Of a DNA stretch of 64,000 nt, positions 51,600-62,088 are shown piece after piece. The stretch covers positions 806,001-870,000 of the forward strand of contig NZ_JAIVKK010000001.1 in NCBI RefSeq assembly GCF_020524005.1. The letters run 5' to 3'. Source of the stretch: Microbulbifer aggregans. GTDB taxonomy: Bacteria > Pseudomonadota > Gammaproteobacteria > Pseudomonadales > Cellvibrionaceae. The position numbers and the translations under genes are program-made. The notes below the pieces were generated by a model. The model searched no databases. It was not told the origin of the DNA and saw only the letters and a program-made list of their open reading frames with translations. Positions within the stretch are counted from its first letter, which is position 1. Every line of letters starts with the position of its first letter.

Positions 51600-53297
51600 T
51601 CAGGCAACTTCAACCGGGTAGCCCAGTGCTTCCAGGCTCTCAACTGCCAGATCGAGTGACTGCATATCCACCTTCCGGTCCAATTTGACCTCGCCCAAGT
51701 AGTATTCGAGGCTGATTATTGCATCGGCAAAATTTTCCAACAGCTGATCCACCCCGGGCGCGACCGTTTTCTGATCAATAACTGCCTCTACAAAGTGGAC
51801 CAGACGCTCAACGACTGCCGCCGCTCGCTTCAGGCTCAACACAATCAAACCGCCACGAACACTGTTCAGTGTTGTTGCCACATTGCGGATATGGCCATGA
51901 TCGAATCCGGATTCAGCATACGAAGCCAGCGCCCGCTTGATCAGCGACAGCCCGGCTTCCGCTTCTTTGAGCACGGCCAATTCCGCTTCAGCCAGCTGAC
52001 TATGCTCCAAAACGATATCCGCGTGACCGGATTCATCGACGTCGATACTGGAACTTTGGCGCAGCGCGCGGATTGTGCTGTCGACAGCCAGCACCTGACT
52101 GGTCAGCTGCTGCAACGCCTGTTCTGCCTGCTGACCGCCGGCGGAAGCCATACTCTGGTACTGAGAAGTCGCAGTACTAAGACCGTCGCCAATCCGTTTG
52201 AAATTCAGTAGGTGGAGCGTATTGGCAATACGACGAAGCGTGTCAGCCAGACCACCGTCCTCGGCGAGACCGGATGCCCCAATCACCTCCGCGTCGTCCA
52301 GCATCCGACGAACACCGGACAACTCTTCATCCAGCGCATTGGCGACTGCCGCAATCGCAGTAGCACCGGGCCCACCCAGACTAGCGCGATCGCGCTCCAG
52401 TTCCGGTTCGCGATAAGACAGCTCCCGCACACTGAAGGCCTGCAGCAGTTTTGCGCCCTGGCCGCCGGCTCCGGAGAGCGCCAGCCAGTACAGGCATTCC
52501 TTTATTAATACCGGCGGTGCAGGCTGATCCAGCGCAACGTCGCCGTCTCGGCTGATAGTACGCAGGCGGCGATCCAGCATACTTAGCACCATTACCCGGG
52601 AGCGATTAATAAGCATTTCCCGTTCGGCCATGCCATTGAGGGCGGCACCCGCGACGGACCAGAGTTTGCCATTCGGCCGCCCGGCAGCGACGCTGGCGAT
52701 CCGCTGCAATGCCCGCGCCATCATGGTGTACGCAGGACGACGCGGTTTGCCCTTCAGCAAGGCCAGCAGCCCGACCTGATACATGTGACGGAACCGCCGC
52801 ACGAACGACTTGAGATCTTCAGACATTACCGCCGAAGAAACGGCACCGGGAACCGAAGCCTCCGGCCGACAACGCAAGAAATGGCTTTCCGGCACGGGTG
52901 CCTGGGCCCGTGCCAGGCGCAAGCTATTGATGTAGGGAATCAGCAGCTCGGGCCGGGCCGTAACACGATTTTGTACAAAGTCGAGGTAGCGCGTGAGCAC
53001 ATAAAAGGCAGTACCCACGGCCTCCAACAATTCGTCAGGCGATGGTTGCCGGTCCTGCAGAACATCCCCCATCGCAGTGAGCATTTCCTGAGCAAGCAGG
53101 TCTGCAGCCTTTAGCTGAACCATCTGCAGAACGCCAGCAACCTGTCGCAATCCCTGGATACACTGCTCCAATGCGGCCTTGTTTGCATGATCTGCTGCGA
53201 ACTGATCGAGGTGGCCGGTTGCGTTTTCGATACTCGCAATCAACTCTTCTTTGACAAGGCTGACAGATGTCAGATTTATTTCGCGCAATTCCGTCAT
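51600..53297 (-). CDS. Hpt-like helical scaffold protein (ChpA N-terminus-like)
   Basis: The 565-residue, almost all-helical cytoplasmic protein resembles the N-terminal, Hpt-like region of the ChpA/PilL pilus chemotaxis kinase. It has VKEELIASIENATGHLDQFA, GVLQMVQLKAADLLAQEMLT, a central VMSEDLKSFVRRFRHMYQ and a later Hpt-like unit ADIVLEHSQLAEAELAVL. No kinase or receiver domain is attached, and I see no clear phosphorylatable Hpt histidine motif. It lies 63 bp upstream of nudC. It may be a signalling scaffold (inference). Confidence 0.6.
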   Translation of the reverse strand: MTELREINLTSVSLVKEELIASIENATGHLDQFAADHANKAALEQCIQGLRQVAGVLQMVQLKAADLLAQEMLTAMGDVLQDRQPSPDELLEAVGTAFYVLTRYLDFVQNRVTARPELLIPYINSLRLARAQAPVPESHFLRCRPEASVPGAVSSAVMSEDLKSFVRRFRHMYQVGLLALLKGKPRRPAYTMMARALQRIASVAAGRPNGKLWSVAGAALNGMAEREMLINRSRVMVLSMLDRRLRTISRDGDVALDQPAPPVLIKECLYWLALSGAGGQGAKLLQAFSVRELSYREPELERDRASLGGPGATAIAAVANALDEELSGVRRMLDDAEVIGASGLAEDGGLADTLRRIANTLHLLNFKRIGDGLSTATSQYQSMASAGGQQAEQALQQLTSQVLAVDSTIRALRQSSSIDVDESGHADIVLEHSQLAEAELAVLKEAEAGLSLIKRALASYAESGFDHGHIRNVATTLNSVRGGLIVLSLKRAAAVVERLVHFVEAVIDQKTVAPGVDQLLENFADAIISLEYYLGEVKLDRKVDMQSLDLAVESLEALGYPVEVA

Positions 53298-53564
53298 TGC
53301 TACACCACTGCAATTATCTTGTTATGTATCCCGTAGTAATCGTAAGCGCATGTCGCCCGAATTAGCCTGGAACGGGGCAATTTATACCAAACTGTGAAAG
53401 AGTCCACCTTTCTATAAAGGATTTCCATCGATCAATCGACAAAACCAATTCATAAGGCCTGCCTTATAAAATGAATTGAATTTTTACCGAGAACTGGGTA
53501 GCGTTTATTGGCTTGAAGACTGCGACACGTGCGGGCTCACAAAAAGTCAAGGAAGTTTCCAATA

Positions 53565-55097
53565 ATGAATGCTATTAATCACAGCATACCAGCAACCGGC
53601 ACAGGCTTTGGTCGCGCTTTTACCGAAAACTTTTTGGGGGAAGCACCGAGCTGGTACAAGCTCACCATTGCCGCTTTTTTGATCATCAACCCGGTCCTAC
53701 TCTATACTACCACACCATTTTTTACTGGCTGGGTACTGATCGCCGAGTTCATTTTCACCCTGGCAATGGCCCTTAAGTGCTACCCCCTCCAGCCCGGTGG
53801 CCTCCTGGCCATTGAGGCGGTCCTGCTCGGCATGACCAGCAGCGATGCGGTATACCATGAGGTGACTGAAAATATTGAAGTGATCCTCCTGCTGATGTTC
53901 ATGGTTGCAGGCATCTACTTCATGAAGAAGCTATTGCTTCACGTATTTACCAAGCTTCTGATCACCGTTCGCTCCAAAACTGCCCTGTCCCTGCTATTTT
54001 GCGGTGTCTCAGCAGTACTTTCGGCATTCCTTGATGCCCTTACCGTTACAGCGGTATTGATCAGCGTGGCAGTTGGCTTCTACGCTGTATACCACAAAGT
54101 GGCCTCCAACAAGCAAACCCATCCGGAACACGACCACTCATCGGACGATCATGTTGTCGAATACCATCGTACCGACCTGGACCAGTTTCGTGCATTTCTG
54201 CGTAGCCTGATCATGCATGGCGCGGTGGGTACCGCGCTGGGCGGAGTGTGCACCCTCGTAGGCGAGCCCCAAAACCTGCTGATCGCAGAAAAGGCCGGCT
54301 GGCACTTCGCAGACTTCTTCCTGCGCATGGCACCGGTAACCATGCCCGCATTTGCGGCAGGACTGCTGACCTGCATCCTGCTCGAGAAAACCGGCTCTTT
54401 TGGCTACGGTGCAAAATTGCCTACCGCAGTTCGGGAAGTGCTCGCGAACTTTGCCGCTGAAGAAGAGCAGAAGCGCACCCAGCGGGATGTTATCGAGCTT
54501 TGTATTCAAGGCACCGTTGCTGTAATCCTGGTACTTGCCCTCGCCTTTCACGTAGCGGAAGTCGGCATGATCGGCCTCATGGTTATCGTCCTTTTAACCG
54601 CATTTAACGGCGTGATCCAGGAAGCCCGTATCGGGCACGCATTTGAAGAAGCCCTGCCGTTTACGGCTCTGCTGGTGGTGTTCTTCGCGATCGTCGCGGT
54701 CATTCACGAACAGCACCTGTTCGAACCGGTCACAAATTTTGTACTGAGTCTGGAGCCAGAACAGCAGCCAGGCATGCTATTTCTAGCCAATGGCATTTTG
54801 TCGATGATCAGCGACAATGTTTTCGTAGCTACCGTGTACATCAATGAAGTGAAGGCTGCCTTTACCACCGGGGAAATCACTCGCGAGCATTTCGAGAAAC
54901 TCGCCATTGCCATCAACACCGGCACTAACCTGCCAAGCGTGGCCACACCCAATGGACAGGCTGCGTTTCTGTTTCTGCTGACATCCGCACTGGCGCCACT
55001 CATCCGACTATCTTACGGCCGGATGGTGATCATGGCTCTCCCCTACACCGTTGTGCTGAGTATCGTTGCACTGGCTTGCGTGGTGTACGCACTTTAA
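53565..55097 (+). CDS. nhaB: Na+/H+ antiporter NhaB
   Basis: Electrogenic sodium/proton antiporter of the inner membrane, used in sodium extrusion. The 510-residue protein has about twelve spans, and its length fits E. coli NhaB. It shows [59 protein letters not shown] and [20 protein letters not shown]. The ATG at 53565 has AAGGAAG upstream. A terminator follows 33 bp after the stop. The 267-bp spacer upstream is AT-rich and presumably holds its promoter. Confidence 0.96.
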   Translation: MNAINHSIPATGTGFGRAFTENFLGEAPSWYKLTIAAFLIINPVLLYTTTPFFTGWVLIAEFIFTLAMALKCYPLQPGGLLAIEAVLLGMTSSDAVYHEVTENIEVILLLMFMVAGIYFMKKLLLHVFTKLLITVRSKTALSLLFCGVSAVLSAFLDALTVTAVLISVAVGFYAVYHKVASNKQTHPEHDHSSDDHVVEYHRTDLDQFRAFLRSLIMHGAVGTALGGVCTLVGEPQNLLIAEKAGWHFADFFLRMAPVTMPAFAAGLLTCILLEKTGSFGYGAKLPTAVREVLANFAAEEEQKRTQRDVIELCIQGTVAVILVLALAFHVAEVGMIGLMVIVLLTAFNGVIQEARIGHAFEEALPFTALLVVFFAIVAVIHEQHLFEPVTNFVLSLEPEQQPGMLFLANGILSMISDNVFVATVYINEVKAAFTTGEITREHFEKLAIAINTGTNLPSVATPNGQAAFLFLLTSALAPLIRLSYGRMVIMALPYTVVLSIVALACVVYAL

Positions 55098-55130
55098 CCT
55101 GCGGCGAACACACAGGAACACGAGCATTAA

Positions 55131-55157
55131 AAAAGGGGCCTGAAAGCCCCTTTTTTA
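55131..55157 (+). terminator. Terminator of nhaB
   Basis: AAAAGGGGC (55131-55139), loop of six, GCCCCTTTT (55146-55154), continuing as T to 55156. It may also serve the convergent dnaQ. Confidence 0.93.
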
Positions 55158-55205
55158 TTACCTGCCACTTTTTTACCTGCCGCACCGGCAACAATCAAAC
55201 GCCTG

Positions 55206-55934
55206 CTACCAGAAATGCTTGCCGGCCGACTTCTCCAGCAGCGCTAACATATCTTCATGTGCGCTCAGCTCATCAGCGGAAGCACGCACGACATTCAAAG
55301 CTGCCCGATTCACGGAAAGACGGCGAATGACGCCCGCTTCTGACTGCTGTTGCCCCTCACCCTCTTTTTCATTGTCACCACTGCCATCACTGCCGGCTAA
55401 TGCCAGGTCGGTTTGACCACCGGTCATTACCAGATAGACGTCGGCGAGAATCTCAGCATCCAGCAAAGCGCCGTGCAAATCCCGCTGCGAGTTATCAACG
55501 AAATAACGCTTGCAGAGCGCATCCAGGTTGTTCTTCTGCCCCGGATGCTTCTCCCTTGCCAGCGCCAGGGTATCCAACACTCCACAATGGGCGGCAACAG
55601 ACTTCCAGCGAGCGCTGCGCAAGCGCTTCAACTCGGCATCGATAAAGCCCACGTCGAACGCCGCGTTGTGAATCACAAGCTCAGCGCCCTCGCAAAATGC
55701 CATAAACTCGTCCGCGATCTTTGCGAACACGGGCTTATCCACCAGGAACTCGTTGGTGATACCGTGCACTTCGATCGCACCGTTATCCACCTCCCGCTCG
55801 GGGTTTATGTACTGGTGATAGTGTCGACCGGTAAGTTTGCGGTTGATCAACTCGACACAACCGATCTCAATAATTCGATGACCTGACTTCGGATCCAGGC
55901 CCGTTGTTTCCGTATCTAGAACAACCTGACGCAC
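55206..55934 (-). CDS. dnaQ: DNA polymerase III epsilon subunit (3'-5' proofreading exonuclease)
   Basis: Proofreading subunit of the replicative polymerase. The 242-residue DnaQ has the exonuclease motifs LDTETTGLDPKSGHRIIEIG (ExoI), VIHNAAFDVGFIDAEL (ExoII) and HGALLDAEILADVYLVMTGG (ExoIII with the HxD-type His). The C-terminal 50 residues are the part that contacts the alpha subunit. The start lies 4 bp after the rnhA stop, so the two are co-transcribed here, unlike the divergent E. coli arrangement. Confidence 0.97.
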   Translation of the reverse strand: MRQVVLDTETTGLDPKSGHRIIEIGCVELINRKLTGRHYHQYINPEREVDNGAIEVHGITNEFLVDKPVFAKIADEFMAFCEGAELVIHNAAFDVGFIDAELKRLRSARWKSVAAHCGVLDTLALAREKHPGQKNNLDALCKRYFVDNSQRDLHGALLDAEILADVYLVMTGGQTDLALAGSDGSGDNEKEGEGQQQSEAGVIRRLSVNRAALNVVRASADELSAHEDMLALLEKSAGKHFW

Positions 55935-55938
55935 AACG

Positions 55939-56376
55939 TCACTCCCCCAATGTATCTATTCCGAGATTGGCCAGCGCATCAGCGCGCTCATTACCGGGGT
56001 CGCCGGCATGGCCCTTGACCCAGTGCCAGTGCACTTCGTGATGACCGATCGCGGCATCCAGCGTTTGCCACAAGTCCGCGTTCTTTACCGGTTTTTTATT
56101 GGAAGTTTTCCAACCATTTTTCTTCCAGTTGTGAATCCAGCCTGTAATACCCTGCCTCACATACTGGGAGTCGGTATGAAGGTCTACCCGGCAATGCTGC
56201 TTCAGCGCCTCAAGCGCCTGAATCGCCGCCATGAGTTCCATTCGATTATTGGTAGTAAGGGCCTCACCACCGTAGATTTCCTTTTCCGCATCACCACTCA
56301 TCAGCAGCGCACCCCAACCACCTGGACCGGGATTACCGCGGCAAGCGCCATCGGTATAGATCGTAACTTGTTTCAA
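55939..56376 (-). CDS. rnhA: Ribonuclease HI
   Basis: Cleaves RNA in RNA-DNA hybrids. The 145-residue protein has the four acidic catalytic residues in [19 protein letters not shown] (Asp), [17 protein letters not shown] (Glu), [12 protein letters not shown] (Asp) and [12 protein letters not shown] (Asp). I chose the TTG at 56376 (protein [10 protein letters not shown]), which matches the E. coli start. The frame remains open 20 codons upstream to 56436. dnaQ follows directly. Confidence 0.95.
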   Translation of the reverse strand: MKQVTIYTDGACRGNPGPGGWGALLMSGDAEKEIYGGEALTTNNRMELMAAIQALEALKQHCRVDLHTDSQYVRQGITGWIHNWKKNGWKTSNKKPVKNADLWQTLDAAIGHHEVHWHWVKGHAGDPGNERADALANLGIDTLGE

Positions 56377-56494
56377 ATCTGGCTCTTGGATTCTTCTGGA
56401 TTTATATCGGGTAGCCTCAGCGCCGCCCGCTGTCACATCTCGCGATGCAACCGTAGCATTTAACGGCTTGGTGCAGGGCCTCTACAGGAGGAGA

Positions 56495-57283
56495 TCAATC
56501 CCGACGATGACGATCCCTGGCAGCAACACGCGGTGTACTGGACACTGCAGTCAAAGCCGGCCGCTTATCGCCGCTCCAATTGATCTTGATGGTGCGCATA
56601 TGCACCACTTCTTTGCGCGCGACTATGATGTAAAAGCCCCCCCACGGCAAGTGCCAGCGAGTACCTGCCCTCTCCATCCAGGCAGTCTTGGCCAGCAGCT
56701 CACGCTGCTGAATAGGCAGTCGAAAAAAGCCCCGCTCCACTGTTCCGGCCTGCAAATCCAGCAAGTTCATCCAGTCTGCCAACCGCGCAGCACGAAGCTG
56801 ATTTCCTCGCTGATAGGGACTGGCGGACCGAAACAGGCGCGAAAGCCCCAGCAGGGAAAAGGGGTTGAAGCCAATGAGCACTAAATGGCCACCCGGTATC
56901 AGCACCCGGGCGGCCTCTCTCAATACTTGATGCGGATGGGGGGCAAAATCGAGCATGTGATGCAGCAGCACGACATCGATAGACTCGGATGGCAATGGCA
57001 ATTGCTCAAACTCTACAATTGCAGCACCCTCGTGCTCGCAGGGACTCAAGCGAAATCGGTGATTAATTCGGCTGCATGCCGCAAAATCCACCTGCGGCGC
57101 GACACTGGCCTGCATCAGGTGATAACCGAACAGCCGCTCAACCAGTGGCTGGGCAAGGGCCAGCTGCTGAGACAGGAGCTCTTCCCCGAGAGCACTGGAA
57201 AACCAGTCGGCCAGTGCCGGAGACGCCTGCTCCAAAGAGGGCAACTCTTCGCGACGGCGACCAAACCACGCTTTGCGTTCCAT
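56495..57283 (-). CDS. Class I SAM-dependent methyltransferase (YafS-like)
   Basis: The 262-residue methyltransferase has LPLPSESIDVVLLHHMLDFA (motif II-like), ILRE-type helix (VLREAARVLIPGGHLVLIGF) and FNPFSLLGLSRLF. The classical glycine-rich motif I is poorly conserved (QVDFAACSRINH region), as in YafS-type proteins. The position between rnhA and gloB matches yafS in Enterobacteria. Substrate unknown. The ATG at 57283 is preceded by GGGAGG. Confidence 0.82.
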   Translation of the reverse strand: MERKAWFGRRREELPSLEQASPALADWFSSALGEELLSQQLALAQPLVERLFGYHLMQASVAPQVDFAACSRINHRFRLSPCEHEGAAIVEFEQLPLPSESIDVVLLHHMLDFAPHPHQVLREAARVLIPGGHLVLIGFNPFSLLGLSRLFRSASPYQRGNQLRAARLADWMNLLDLQAGTVERGFFRLPIQQRELLAKTAWMERAGTRWHLPWGGFYIIVARKEVVHMRTIKINWSGDKRPALTAVSSTPRVAARDRHRRD

Positions 57284-57430
57284 AGGCCTCCCTTGGGATA
57301 CTTTCCTGTGCTCGTATTAGCCTTTCAGGTGGAACCATATCATCCAATGGGCCTACCTTCACTGCCAGCTTGCTATGTTAAGGTTGCCCTAAAACTTCAC
57401 AACCTCACCCTAGAGTAACGGCCCGTTTCG

Positions 57431-58189
57431 ATGATCACAATCAGCCCAATCCCGGCATTTAATGACAACTATATCTGGCGCCTGACGCGGGGGCGCGAAC
57501 ACTGGGTCGTGGATCCCGGCGACGCCAAGCCAGTAGTCGCGGCCCTGGGCCACGAAACCCTAAGTGGCATACTGGTAACCCACCACCACTTTGACCACAC
57601 CGGCGGCATCTCTGCACTCATCGACAAGTACAACTGCCCGGTGATCGGCCCCCAATCCATCGACGGGGTCACCCAGCCCGTTCAGGGTGGCGGTAATTTC
57701 TCAATATTGGGCGTCGAGGCATCTGTTGTTTCTGTTCCCGGGCACACACTCGACCATATTGCCTATATCGTACGCGAATCAGGGAAAACACACCTGTTTT
57801 GTGGTGATACCCTTTTCGCCGCAGGCTGCGGGCGTCTATTTGAAGGCTCCCCCGACCAGATGTACCAATCCCTTGGCAAGCTGACTCAGCTACCGGACGA
57901 CACCCTGATCTACTGCGCACACGAGTACACCCTGGCAAACCTCCATTTTGCCGCCTCAGTAGAACCCGGAAATACCGCGATCCTCCAGCGCCAGAACGCA
58001 GCACAGGCACTACGCGACCAGCAAAAACCCACCCTGCCATCCAATATGCAGCTGGAAAAGGAAACAAACCCGTTTCTTCGCTGCAATCAGGGTGAAGTGC
58101 GTGTGCAGGCAGAGTTACATGGAGCCGCCAAACAATCATCACCTGTCGAAATTTTCGCCACTTTACGCCACTGGAAGGATACTTTTTGA
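57431..58189 (+). CDS. gloB: Hydroxyacylglutathione hydrolase (glyoxalase II)
   Basis: Hydrolyses S-D-lactoylglutathione to D-lactate and glutathione, completing methylglyoxal detoxification. The 252-residue product has a binuclear metal site in VTHHHFDHTGGISALI, VPGHTLDHIAYIV, FCGDTLFAAGCGRLFEG and YCAHEYTLANLHFA, plus the C-terminal NPFLRC typical of GloB. It is divergent from the methyltransferase gene and upstream of mltD, as in Enterobacteria. Confidence 0.96.
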   Translation: MITISPIPAFNDNYIWRLTRGREHWVVDPGDAKPVVAALGHETLSGILVTHHHFDHTGGISALIDKYNCPVIGPQSIDGVTQPVQGGGNFSILGVEASVVSVPGHTLDHIAYIVRESGKTHLFCGDTLFAAGCGRLFEGSPDQMYQSLGKLTQLPDDTLIYCAHEYTLANLHFAASVEPGNTAILQRQNAAQALRDQQKPTLPSNMQLEKETNPFLRCNQGEVRVQAELHGAAKQSSPVEIFATLRHWKDTF

Positions 58190-58324
58190 CCAAATCGCAT
58201 TGACCGGAACCAACGCTCCTCTTTAGAATCAGACAATTACAATTCAAAGCTCACGCGCATTCGAAATAACGAAATCGCATAAACGCCTGAGCAGAAAGAT
58301 AACGACTGAATCGCGGACACCAGC

Positions 58325-59899
58325 ATGGTTTACAAAAAATTTGCCGTCGCCGTTTTAGCGGCGGCAGTGGGGGCCTGCGCACAAATCGAAACTGCGCCGG
58401 AAACAACCGCTTCTCAAAGCAAACCGGCGGCCGATGCCAACACTCCCAGCCACTCCGCGGAAATCAGCCGCAATATCCTGCAAGCTGCCGAGCCTGCCCT
58501 CCCTCCCGAGGATGTATGGGAGCGCCTTCGACGCGGCTTCGCGCTTGAGCGAGAAACCAACCGGGACAAAGTCGAGGATTACGTCAAATACTTCTCGTCT
58601 AACCAGGGCTACATGTCACGCGTGACCGAGCGCTCCCGGCGCTACATTTTTCATGTGGCGGAACAACTGGAACAGGCAAATATCCCCTCCGAATTTGCCC
58701 TGCTTCCCATCGTAGAAAGTGCCTACGATCCCTTTGCCTATTCTCACGCCCAGGCCTCCGGCATGTGGCAATTCATCCCCGCGACCGGCCGTTCATTTGG
58801 CCTGCACCAGAACTGGTGGTACGACGGCCGCCGTGACGTGGTGGAATCTACCCGGGCAGCGACTGAGTACTTCAATTATCTGGCCGGAAAATTCGACCAC
58901 GACTGGCTGCTCGTTCTCGCCGCGTACAACGCCGGTGAAGGCACAGTCCGCCGTGCAATGGAGCGCAACCGCAAACGCGGTCTTGGTACCAGCTTCTGGG
59001 AGCTGAAGCTGCCACGGGAAACCCGTCGCTATGTACCTCAACTCCTCGCACTGGCAGAAGTCGTTGCGCATCCGGAGAAATATCAGGTGCCACTTTTCAA
59101 CGTCGACAACACCCCGTACTACGCGGCTGTAGACGTGGGTAGTCAGATCGACCTCGCCCAAGCCTCCGAGCTGGCCGGCGTAGAAATTGAAGAGCTGTAT
59201 CTGCTCAATCCTGGCTACAATCGATGGGCAACCGATCCGAATGGTAACCACCGCCTGCTGATTCCCGCAGAGAAGCGTGAGCAGTTCACGGAGGCGTTGA
59301 GCAAGCTACCTGCCTCTGAGCGGGTCAGCTGGCAACGTTACAAGGTCGCACGCGGCGATTCCCTTTCTGTGATCGCCCGCCGCTATGAAACGACTGTTTC
59401 CGCCATTCAGCAGACCAACAAACTGAGAGGCTCCAGTATCAGAGCCGGACAGACCCTGCTGATTCCCAGCGCTTCCGGCCCTGATGCACAATACGCCTAC
59501 TCTATAGACCAGCGTATGAAGCGCCGCCAGTCCTCCGGTAAAGGCGACAAAACCTCTTACACCGTGCGGCCCGGAGACACCCTCTGGGGCATCGCCCGCT
59601 CACTCGATGTAAAAGTACGCGAACTTGCCAGCTGGAACAGTATTGCCCCCGGCGATACCCTCCGCCCGGGACGAAAACTCATCGCATATGCGGGAAGCGG
59701 TAATAGCGGTTCAGACGATAGCCGCACTACACGAAAAGTGTCTTACCGGGTTCGCAGTGGAGACTCCCTTTACCGCATCGCCCGCAAGTTCAGCATCGAT
59801 ATCAGTGATATCGTACGCTGGAACAAGCTCAGCAAAAATGGTTACCTGCAACCGGGCCAGCGCCTGACACTCTTTGTCGATACCGCAGCGAGTGGCTAA
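58325..59899 (+). CDS. mltD: Membrane-bound lytic murein transglycosylase D with three LysM domains
   Basis: Cleaves the glycan strands of peptidoglycan, releasing anhydromuropeptides. The 524-residue lipoprotein (lipobox around VGACAQ) has an SLT domain (about 115-230) with catalytic Glu131 in LPIVESAYDPFAYSHAQASG and AYNAGEGTVRRAM. Three C-terminal LysM units follow: YKVARGDSLSVIARRYE, YTVRPGDTLWGIARSLD and YRVRSGDSLYRIARKF. A strong bidirectional terminator follows. Confidence 0.95.
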   Translation: MVYKKFAVAVLAAAVGACAQIETAPETTASQSKPAADANTPSHSAEISRNILQAAEPALPPEDVWERLRRGFALERETNRDKVEDYVKYFSSNQGYMSRVTERSRRYIFHVAEQLEQANIPSEFALLPIVESAYDPFAYSHAQASGMWQFIPATGRSFGLHQNWWYDGRRDVVESTRAATEYFNYLAGKFDHDWLLVLAAYNAGEGTVRRAMERNRKRGLGTSFWELKLPRETRRYVPQLLALAEVVAHPEKYQVPLFNVDNTPYYAAVDVGSQIDLAQASELAGVEIEELYLLNPGYNRWATDPNGNHRLLIPAEKREQFTEALSKLPASERVSWQRYKVARGDSLSVIARRYETTVSAIQQTNKLRGSSIRAGQTLLIPSASGPDAQYAYSIDQRMKRRQSSGKGDKTSYTVRPGDTLWGIARSLDVKVRELASWNSIAPGDTLRPGRKLIAYAGSGNSGSDDSRTTRKVSYRVRSGDSLYRIARKFSIDISDIVRWNKLSKNGYLQPGQRLTLFVDTAASG

Positions 59900-59940
59900 A
59901 AAACCCAAAGCGCCACTAGCGTAAATTGCACACATAAAAA

Positions 59941-59967
59941 AACCGGCTTAAAAGCCGGTTTTTTTAT
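59941..59967. terminator. Bidirectional terminator between mltD and ppiD
   Basis: AACCGGCTT (59941-59949), 2-nt loop, AAGCCGGTT (59952-59960) and T-run to 59965. A-run on the other side makes it work for the minus strand too. Confidence 0.93.
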
Positions 59968-59990
59968 TGGTTCAGAACTCGGTGTTCAAT

Positions 59991-61883
59991 TTACTTCCCT
60001 TCGACAATCTCGATATCGGCCTTGTCAGCAAGGTACTTTTGAACAGCTGCCAGTTCGGATGTTCCCTGCATGGACGCCAACTGCGTCAGCATCGCAGCAC
60101 GCTGCTCAGCACTCTGCCCGGACAGTTTTCCTTCACGGACCGCACGCAATTGAACAACCACCTGGTCGCCATTCTGCAGTGCAAAATGCTCAACAGCAGT
60201 CGCACCCGGTTTTGGCGCATCCAGGCCGAAAACATGGCTAACCACATCCCCGCGCACCCCGAACCCACCGCGACGGGTATTGTCACTGGTTTCCAGGGTC
60301 AGCTCCTCACTACTGGCAACCTCGGAAAAGGCTTCGCCACTGGTGAGCTTGCTTTGGATATCCTCAGCCTTGGCCAGCAGCTGCTCGCTGGCTTTATCGC
60401 GCTTAAGGCGGTCGACGATTTGCTCGCGCACCTCATCCAGCGGCTTCACACCTGCTGGCTTGTGTTCCGCCAACTTCAATACAACGACGTGGTTTTCATT
60501 CAGGTTAAGCACTTCCGAAGCCATCCCATCTTCCAGGACTTCCGGCGAGAAGGCTGCAGCCAGGACTTTGCTATTACCGGTAATACCGGCACCGCCGTTG
60601 CGGGAAAACAACGGAGACTGCTGAACTTTTACACCAAGCTCTTCGGCCGGTCCGGCCAGACTCTCGGCATTGTATGCCAGGTCAGCAAGACGGCTCATGG
60701 CGCCAACAAACTCACGCTCGGCCTCCGCATTGCGCAAACGCGCGGTAATTGCTGCTTTCCGCTCATCAAAGGTCGGCGGTTCTGCGTCGGCAATTTCCAA
60801 CAACTTAATGAAGTGAGTACCCGCGTCAGTTTCGACCGGACCGGAAACTTCACCCACATTCAATGCTGACAGGGTTTCCTCGAAAGTCTCCGGGAATACA
60901 TCACCGCTCGTGAAACCAACATCACCACCCTCTTCACGGGAAACGATATCGTCCGAGAACTCCTTGGCAAGCACTGCAAAATCTTCACCCGCTGCCAGCT
61001 TGGCCTGCACAGCCGCAACCTTCGCCTTGCCTTCTTCACTATCAGCGTTCTCGACCAGGATATGGGCTGCGTGGCGGCGAGCTTCTGCCGCGAAGTTCTT
61101 CGCTTCCTGTTCGTACTGTGCACGCACATCCGCTTCCGCCACGTCGATGTTGGCTGCAAACAGATCCGGGGTGAGCTCAATGTAGTTCACAGCAACCTGC
61201 TCGGGACGCTGGAATTCGTCCTGATGGGAATCGTAGTAACCCTGGATCTCGGTGTCCGAGACAGAGACATCGGACAAAAGCGGGGCAACCGGCAGGGTCA
61301 CATAGTCGAAATCACGCTCTTCCATGGATACGGCAACCACCTGCTCTGCAGCTTTACGGGTAGTAAATGCGCTGTCAGCGACACTCCCTGCATACTGCTG
61401 CATCACCATATCCTGCTCCAGCAGCTGGTGGAAACCTGCGTGGCTGTATCCCATACGGCGGAGAGCGTCGCGATACACCTGCGCGTCAAACTTGCCATTA
61501 ATCTGGAAGCCGGCCATCTGCGCGATGTCCCGGTCGACAATCGCGGTGCTCATCACCATACCGCTTTCTTGAGCGGCCTGTCGCATTACCGAGGTATTGA
61601 CCAGCTGCTGCAAGACAGGTCCCCGCAGTTGCTCATCGGTCAGCAGCTCTGCAGGAACGCTGTCACCGTACTGGCTCTCGATCATGCTACGGCGATTTTG
61701 AATCGCGCGCTGCAGATCCAGATTGGTAATTTTTTCACCATTGACTTCGGCTACTTTGTCAGCCGAGCCACCACTGGCACCGGTGAAAAAGTCGATTCCA
61801 CCGATCACCATGATAAATCCGAAAAATGCCGCAACAATTACTGCAGCCGTTCCCTTCAGGTTGTCACGCATGGACTGAAGCAT
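59991..61883 (-). CDS. ppiD: Periplasmic folding chaperone PpiD (SurA-like, parvulin domain)
   Basis: Inner-membrane-anchored periplasmic chaperone working at the SecYEG exit. The 630-residue protein has an N-terminal anchor (VIVAAFFGFIMVIGGIDFF) and a SurA-N-like region (about 40-190: VNGEKITNLDLQRAIQNRR). One parvulin domain (about 260-365: ARRHAAHILVENADSEEGKA, GGDVGFTSGDVFPETFEE) and a second degenerate one follow. hupB lies upstream on the same strand, and lon-hupB-ppiD order matches Enterobacteria. Confidence 0.96.
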   Translation of the reverse strand: MLQSMRDNLKGTAAVIVAAFFGFIMVIGGIDFFTGASGGSADKVAEVNGEKITNLDLQRAIQNRRSMIESQYGDSVPAELLTDEQLRGPVLQQLVNTSVMRQAAQESGMVMSTAIVDRDIAQMAGFQINGKFDAQVYRDALRRMGYSHAGFHQLLEQDMVMQQYAGSVADSAFTTRKAAEQVVAVSMEERDFDYVTLPVAPLLSDVSVSDTEIQGYYDSHQDEFQRPEQVAVNYIELTPDLFAANIDVAEADVRAQYEQEAKNFAAEARRHAAHILVENADSEEGKAKVAAVQAKLAAGEDFAVLAKEFSDDIVSREEGGDVGFTSGDVFPETFEETLSALNVGEVSGPVETDAGTHFIKLLEIADAEPPTFDERKAAITARLRNAEAEREFVGAMSRLADLAYNAESLAGPAEELGVKVQQSPLFSRNGGAGITGNSKVLAAAFSPEVLEDGMASEVLNLNENHVVVLKLAEHKPAGVKPLDEVREQIVDRLKRDKASEQLLAKAEDIQSKLTSGEAFSEVASSEELTLETSDNTRRGGFGVRGDVVSHVFGLDAPKPGATAVEHFALQNGDQVVVQLRAVREGKLSGQSAEQRAAMLTQLASMQGTSELAAVQKYLADKADIEIVEGK

Positions 61884-62035
61884 ATTCAGCTCCGAAAATT
61901 AACTCTTACTTAGAACACTCAAGAATCATTGGTTATTTTTGGCTCACTGCTTCAGGAAGCTACCCGAGCACAAGTGAAATATTTAGCCCTTCTGGGCCTG
62001 ATCCAAGACTGAGAACTACAATATTGCAGAAATAA

Positions 62036-62065
62036 AAAAGGCGCATCGAACTGATACGCCCTTTT
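62036..62065 (-). terminator. Terminator of hupB
   Basis: On the minus strand AAAAGGGCGTATC pairs imperfectly with GATGCGCCTTTTTT across a short loop and ends in six T, just beyond the hupB stop. This separates hupB from ppiD. Confidence 0.75.
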
Positions 62066-62088
62066 GAAGCTCGATGAAACGATGCTTC

